Shown piece after piece: positions 58,901 through 64,000 of a stretch of DNA of 64,000 nucleotides. The notes under the pieces were generated by a model that saw only the letters and a list, made by a program, of their open reading frames with translations, was not told the DNA's origin and ran no database searches. This DNA comes from Plantago ovata (lineage: Eukaryota > Streptophyta > Magnoliopsida > Lamiales > Plantaginaceae). The DNA lies in NCBI GenBank assembly GCA_028274465.1, contig CM051455.1, forward strand, positions 130,544,096 to 130,608,095, in the 5' to 3' direction. The position numbers and the translations under genes were made by a program. Position 1 is the first letter of the stretch, and every line of letters begins with the position of its first letter.

Positions 58901-61900
58901 ATAGAGACCTTCTGACTTTCCAGCTTTCTCCTGGGTGAAGCTATCAACAAGAGCTGTACCAGAATGTTCAATAATGCTTGGAGAACTTCCGTCTTTATTT
59001 TGCTCCTTGCTACAAAACCGGTCCTGCACCACACAGACACATTGTTCTATCAGGAAACTGATCGGATTGAGCTTGGAAAAATCTTATTATTATGGGAAAA
59101 TCGCTCGTCATTTGAAAAATCATCTTTGTATGATCCTTTTATACATATCTCATAAAGTATCAAATTCAATACATTGAAAATGCATAATGCAAAACATAAA
59201 TTTATCTTTATAGCACACATAATTTCGAAGGACATCAGATCCTACCCACTTCCATTATGTCTGTCAAAACAACAGGAAAGATGATTTTCATTTCCGCACC
59301 AAAATGATTTCTTCTAGCATAAGTAACAACCACTGGGGGCAGTAAGCTCAAACAATCCATGTAGGTAACAGATTAGGATATGATGATGTTTCCAAGGAAA
59401 ATAGGGATGATAAGACCAGTAGTAAGAATTTATGTAAAGCATCAACCTTGCTCCAAGTTTCTAACCAAACATTTATAATATAAACGTTAAACATACCCTT
59501 CCATTCTGATATTCAGAAGTAGATTCAAGTTCTGCCTGATTAAGATCAACCAATTGATTCATTTCCATGTCAGTATTCCTTGTCACTCTAAATGCATCTG
59601 GAAAATCTAAATCATTTTCCATGTTCCTCAGATATGTACTTGAAAGGCCACCTTCGATGATTTGAAGCTTCTCCATCCTAAAACGTGGTGAGGTTGTGTG
59701 TCTATTAGCCTCCTTGTGTTCTGTCTTTCTCTTTTTTACCTGTGGCCATGATTTAAGGACAGCAGATCCATCTGAATTAGCTATCATCAACCCATTCTCT
59801 CCAACAGGAGAAACTGCATTTTGACCAGAAATGTCAAAGTCAAGACATGGCAAAGCCTGATAATCCTCTGTGTGTATCTGCTTTACTTCAAAATGAATAT
59901 CACAAGCTGGAAGTCCCCTTTCCTCTTTCTCAAAGAAATTATCCTGTGAATCTGCACTTGGTTTGTGAAATAAATTTGCAGAATAAGGTCGTTTGCATGT
60001 ATTGCTTCTTGAATCATTTGAAACAGGTGAAACCTCGTCTTTTTCTTCACCTTCCCAAATTCCCTGTTAATCCATGCAACAAAGACCGCAAATAATGAAC
60101 AAAGGAAATAAATAAGAGACCTGCATGCATGAAAATGAAGACCAGTGTAAGCTCCTATCACAGTTATACCTCTTTATTATGCTTCGATGGGAATGAGATG
60201 GGCGTGAGATCAACGTGAAGTTTCACAGGAGGATTATGTAAACAAGGAGGTTCGTCAGCTTCTGATTGCTTAACATTTATCTCATCTTGAACTTCAGAAA
60301 TTTCACAGTTCATGCAAACCTCTGCATCATTTTGAGAAATCTTTGACATATTAAGTTCAGTGGCCGCATACTTCTCAGTCGAAGCCTCAAGAATCTCCTG
60401 AACATTGACATGGGAAGAATCGATCCCTACTGAAGACTCCGGCACTCCACATTGCTTATTATCAATAGGACCAGTATTAATCGACTGGTCAACATTGCAC
60501 AAAACATACTCAGTGCCTACTGTATAACAAGGTGGTATACTTTGACGGCCTGAGTCATTCAGATCTTCATCACTGGCAGCATACTTCTTTTCTAGCTTAG
60601 ATGTTGATATTTGAGGACGACTGGAAGTGTTGGGTATATCTTGGTTAGCCCAACTTAGTGGCCTTGTCACTATATGATCTGTGCCAAAAGAACTTTCAAC
60701 AAACTTTGCTTCCTCAATGGGAGCATTAACATGCAAAGCTAATGTCCCACTTGATGTAGGAAGATAGCAACAATCAGTCCGATTAGAGTGAGAAGATATA
60801 TCCTCATTCTGCGGAGTATTGTCTGCACAAGCATTAGGTTCGCTCAAACTCAAAGATCCAGCCATCCTTATGTATGGAACAATACCCTTCTCAATTTCAT
60901 TTTGACAATCCTGTGAAATTGATTGATGGTCCTCAACTATTTCATCTAAGACATTAATTTGGCTATAACTTACGACTGAATCATGAGCACAATGTGCAGG
61001 AACATTATCCCTTCCTAGCATTCTGTGATCAGAATATGAAGACCAAGCAGCCTCCAAAGAATCACTAGCTCTTCCGCACGAAAATCCAGACCTATTATTA
61101 TTTTTGGTAATACTGTTTTCAATGTCTCTGTCCTGATTATCTTCTCCACCAGAAGACTGAATTTCACGCCGGAAACTAACAGGGGAAGGTCCAGACTTTT
61201 GTAGCTTATTACAATCTGACACCGATGTCTTAGCTCCTACCTTGGCACAGGACAAGACGACATCATTTCTGCAACTACTGGACATGCAACCCAATCCTCT
61301 AGAACCTTCAACAGATTTGGGGCCCTTAGCACAGCTTCTAGATCTAGTTATGCTACCAGTGCAAATACCAGTATCCTTCTCTTTGATTTCACTATCAGTG
61401 TTACCGCAATCCTGTTCCATACAACCTTCACCAACTTCTGTTGATACCAAAAGGTCATTTTCTCCACCCACTCGCGTAGTGGAAGAAATAGACAATCTGA
61501 AATTGTCATTGGTATTTTCATGGCTTATGCCACTCTTTATCAATGACTTTGTGCTGCCACGAAGCTGAAGAGCCTTTTGCCTAGACTTGGATCTCTGAAA
61601 TCTGGTTGCTGACTTATCAGAAGCATTGTAAATGTCTATGGCCCTTTCATCTTTCTGAACCTCAGGCGATGTAATACTAACATCCATCTCAGAATGATTG
61701 TTAAAGGTACAGCCAACATCACCTTTACTAATGGTTGACACCTTGGGATGATTTTTCCAATTTAGAGCATTCTTAAAGGTAAGAGAGTCCATGACAAAAT
61801 CATCAGATATTTCCACATTATCTCCTGCGCCAACTGGATTGCTGTATGAGGGGTAGTATGCTCTTGAGCAACAAGCTGAAGGTTGATCTTGTCGACGAAG

Positions 61901-62641
61901 AAGTCTTGATATCAGCTCTGCTTTGTTTAACTCTGTCATCAATATTCAATAAATATAAGTAAATCATGAATGCTACTGGATGAACCTCCAAAATTCAAGC
62001 ACTCCTGCTGTGTATAAGGTAGACATTAAATTCTGTTCATCCTACACAAATTAACTTCACATAAAATCCTCTTGGAAATACATACATGTGAATGGTGGCA
62101 CTGACACATAAATAAGTAAAAACTTGCACTAGACGGTCTTATGTTGGACAATCCTTAAGCAGATTCCCCTACTTTGCACGCGTACAGCCTTATAGACGAT
62201 CATCCAACTTATTGATTTCTTCTAAAAATGAACTGAATCATATAGGTCATTCTGATAAATGCACTCAGCTTAGGTCCTTAGGTAATAGTAGTACAGTACA
62301 GTAAATGACAGTAATAAATTTCCCCATTCTCTGTGAAAATAGAATCATGAGCAAAATACCTTACTAAATAATCTGCAAATATAATTTGAAAAAAAAAATG
62401 AAGGAAGTAAAATGCGGTGCATCATGAACTAAGCAAAAACCCTAGGAGTGGATTTTAGGAGAAAACCTTTGGGGACAGCCGAGTCACTTCCGGTCCAAGC
62501 CCAGGGAGGCGGAGTAATTCCTTCAATGACGAGTTCAGAGGCGAGATTCTGGATGTAGAGATGAGTCTGCTGAATCGCCTGTTCAGTAATCGAGTTCTTC
62601 CTGTGGAAGATCTCCACCAGAAGCTTCTCCGCAGTCGACAT
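52978..62641 (-). CDS. WYR: INCENP homologue (WYRD), ten exons
   Basis: Exons: 62467-62641, 60170-61932, 59497-60063, 58691-59023, 58102-58566, 55947-57225, 55408-55751, 55159-55332, 54846-55000, 52978-53113. Every phase joins; the product is 1796 residues, close to the 1826 of Arabidopsis WYRD. The start MSTAEKLLVEIF fits the family. A charged coiled coil lies in exon 7 (about 1528-1642: RLEERRENERKMKREALK). The IN-box that binds and activates Aurora kinase is in exon 9 and the start of exon 10 (SYEISPYQCSDDDEDEEE, then KKFIPSWA). INCENP is the scaffold of the chromosomal passenger complex at inner centromeres and the spindle midzone; WYRD loss disturbs gametophyte and embryo divisions. Exons 3-4 and 5-6 are a tandem duplication (residues 647-946 against 947 onward). 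Confidence 0.94.
54659..54708. repeat. C-run/G-run palindrome in the last WYRD intron
   Basis: A run of C (54659-54673, then ACCCCAACCCC) is followed at once by ~23 consecutive G. The two runs are complementary and could fold on themselves, and the G run could form a quadruplex. Such sequence often marks a sequencing or assembly error. Confidence 0.8.
58620..60063 (-). repeat. Tandem duplication inside WYRD, 5' copy
   Basis: Exon 3, its intron and the first 333 nt of exon 4 (58691-60063) match exon 5, its intron and the start of exon 6 (about 56900-58566). The exon-start offsets are 1497 bp (60063/58566) and 1798 bp (59023/57225); the intron of the 3' copy is ~0.3 kb longer. Confidence 0.9.
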
Positions 62642-64000
62642 ATTCTGCTACTGCAACTGCCGCTGAGTTGAAATTGACTCCGATTGTTGGACAGAAAGTT
62701 CGAATCAGATGAGAAATTGTAGTACCATGGATGTCGTGAGACTGGAGAAGGAGGAGAGAAATGGAGAGAGTGTCATACTACTACTACTACTACCTTCGAG
62801 CGGGTTGATGCAGATTTCAAATTGGCTGAAATAGTTCTCTTCTTCCCTTTTCTTTTCCTTTTTTCTTTTTTTCTTTTTCCTTCCAAATCGACGGACTAAT
62901 CTAAATAGTGAAAAAGTGATTTTGAAACTCACTCGACCCATAAGTGGTCCCCCATTCTTCTCGCATCTTTCTAGAGCATAGAAATATCTCAAACACTACG
63001 TATAAATTTTCCACGTACTATATATTTACATTTTACATAAAAATAAAAGCATACTTAGTCCCCACTTTCAGAAAATTCTTCTCTAGGACTCCCCACTATA
63101 TTTTGTATATCCTTCAATTTCCTTGTAATTTGATATCTATACAAGAAGAAACAAAACAAGGATTAAGTCTTACGACTTAGTGAGGAATTAACAAGACAAA
63201 ACAACATGAATTCAAGCAATGCAACAAGAAAAATGGTATTCCAGGTTCAAGAGACAAGGTATAAAAATATAGAAATGTTCATGTCAAGACGAGCATATGT
63301 TATAACCAGCCTTATGACTCCCTTACAATAGTACTACCTTGTTACTCCCAGTTGAGGAGCGACTTCGTTAACAATCTTAAAGCATGTCGGGGTGCATGCT
63401 AATTCTGATCAGCAACCACTAGTTATAGTCCCCACGCACAAACATGTACAAGACAGGACAGGACATGACAAGTACCACATGCTCGTAGTTCCGGTTCTGG
63501 TCTAGCAATGAACAAATTCAGTACAAGACAGGATAAGTACCACATGCACGTCGTTCCAATTCTAGTTTAGCACTGTATAAGTTCAGGCTCACGATGGATT
63601 TCAAAGTTTACAACAACAATTGCGTTAGAGATGTTAGAGATATTCGGAATCAGTGATTTTCATAAAGAGCATTTACATGGAATGGTGGAAGAGTTAAATT
63701 TCACACATGGATTCGAGATGCGACAGTTTAATGAAAGGACAGAGAAAATAGAGATCACCAAGGGTTGGGTGGAAAACTAAGTGAATGATTTTCTAAAACA
63801 ATTAAAGTGGAAATTAATAGTGGTTTATGGTGAACGAAATGAAGAAAGATTCAGGATGAAAGAAAACAGGCTTTGAACTATGCATAGGGAATGAATCAAA
63901 TATATAATTTCGTTAACAAGAAGGATATGAGAATGAACATATTTTTGTTATTTAAAGACAAATTTCAGCGAATTAAACGAAAGGGAGAGGAAGTATTGTG
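62642..64000. other. WYRD promoter side and unassigned sequence
   Basis: 62642-62800 is probable 5' UTR and promoter, including ACTACTACTACTAC. A pyrimidine tract lies at 62838-62885. 63449-63588 is an imperfect two-copy tandem repeat of ~72 bp (ACAAGACAGGA, AGTACCACATGC). A 50-codon plus-strand frame at about 63630-63780 has no recognisable domain. No gene called. Confidence 0.4.

Overview
This window is nuclear DNA of a flowering plant, most likely a eudicot. The evidence is GT-AG introns, a six-exon laccase, an R2R3-MYB, an APY7-type apyrase, a WYRD/INCENP homologue, a histone H4 gene with plant octamer elements, plant-type U2 snRNA genes, and dense plant transposon debris (Copia LTR, Mutator-like, Stowaway and Tourist-like MITEs, SINEs). 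I cannot fix the species from the sequence alone.

Layout. 1-1.5 kb: 5' exon of an ACA-type Ca2+-ATPase (minus strand), cut by the window edge. 1.5-9.5 kb: repeat-rich; a tiny GATA zinc-finger gene or fragment runs into a five-copy ~0.5 kb tandem array full of palindromes, followed by a 1.36 kb non-autonomous Mutator-like element with a perfect 9-bp target duplication. 9.97-13.9 kb: a Copia element that has lost reverse transcriptase. 14.4-17.2 kb: two U2 snRNA genes in a tandem duplication. 18.35-20.1 kb: an intact F-box/LRR gene. 21-26.4 kb: a duplication zone with inverted repeats, an mTERF relic, histone H4 and a broken F-box copy. 27.5-28 kb: a small secreted LysM protein. 28.1-34.6 kb: a candidate solo LTR, a Tourist-like MITE and a 3.2 kb Mutator-like element that contains a nested 1.2 kb foldback element and a Stowaway MITE. 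37-39.3 kb: laccase (plus). 39.6-40.2 kb: an inverted duplication of MYB coding sequence. 40.5-42.1 kb: the R2R3-MYB (minus). 43.5-44.2 kb: two SINE-like insertions. 44.8-47.5 kb: apyrase (minus). 53-62.6 kb: the ten-exon INCENP/WYRD gene (minus), with an in-frame internal exon duplication.

The genes do not form one pathway. The most striking feature is the near-perfect geometry of the MYB inverted repeat at 39.62-40.10 kb. It lies between two convergent genes (laccase and MYB) and carries both orientations of the MYB exon-4 sequence around a 25-nt loop. Read-through from either side would give a long hairpin RNA related to the adjacent MYB, the structure expected of a young siRNA or MIRNA locus. 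The second is the WYRD duplication, where every splice phase still joins, so the protein appears to carry two copies of one central segment.
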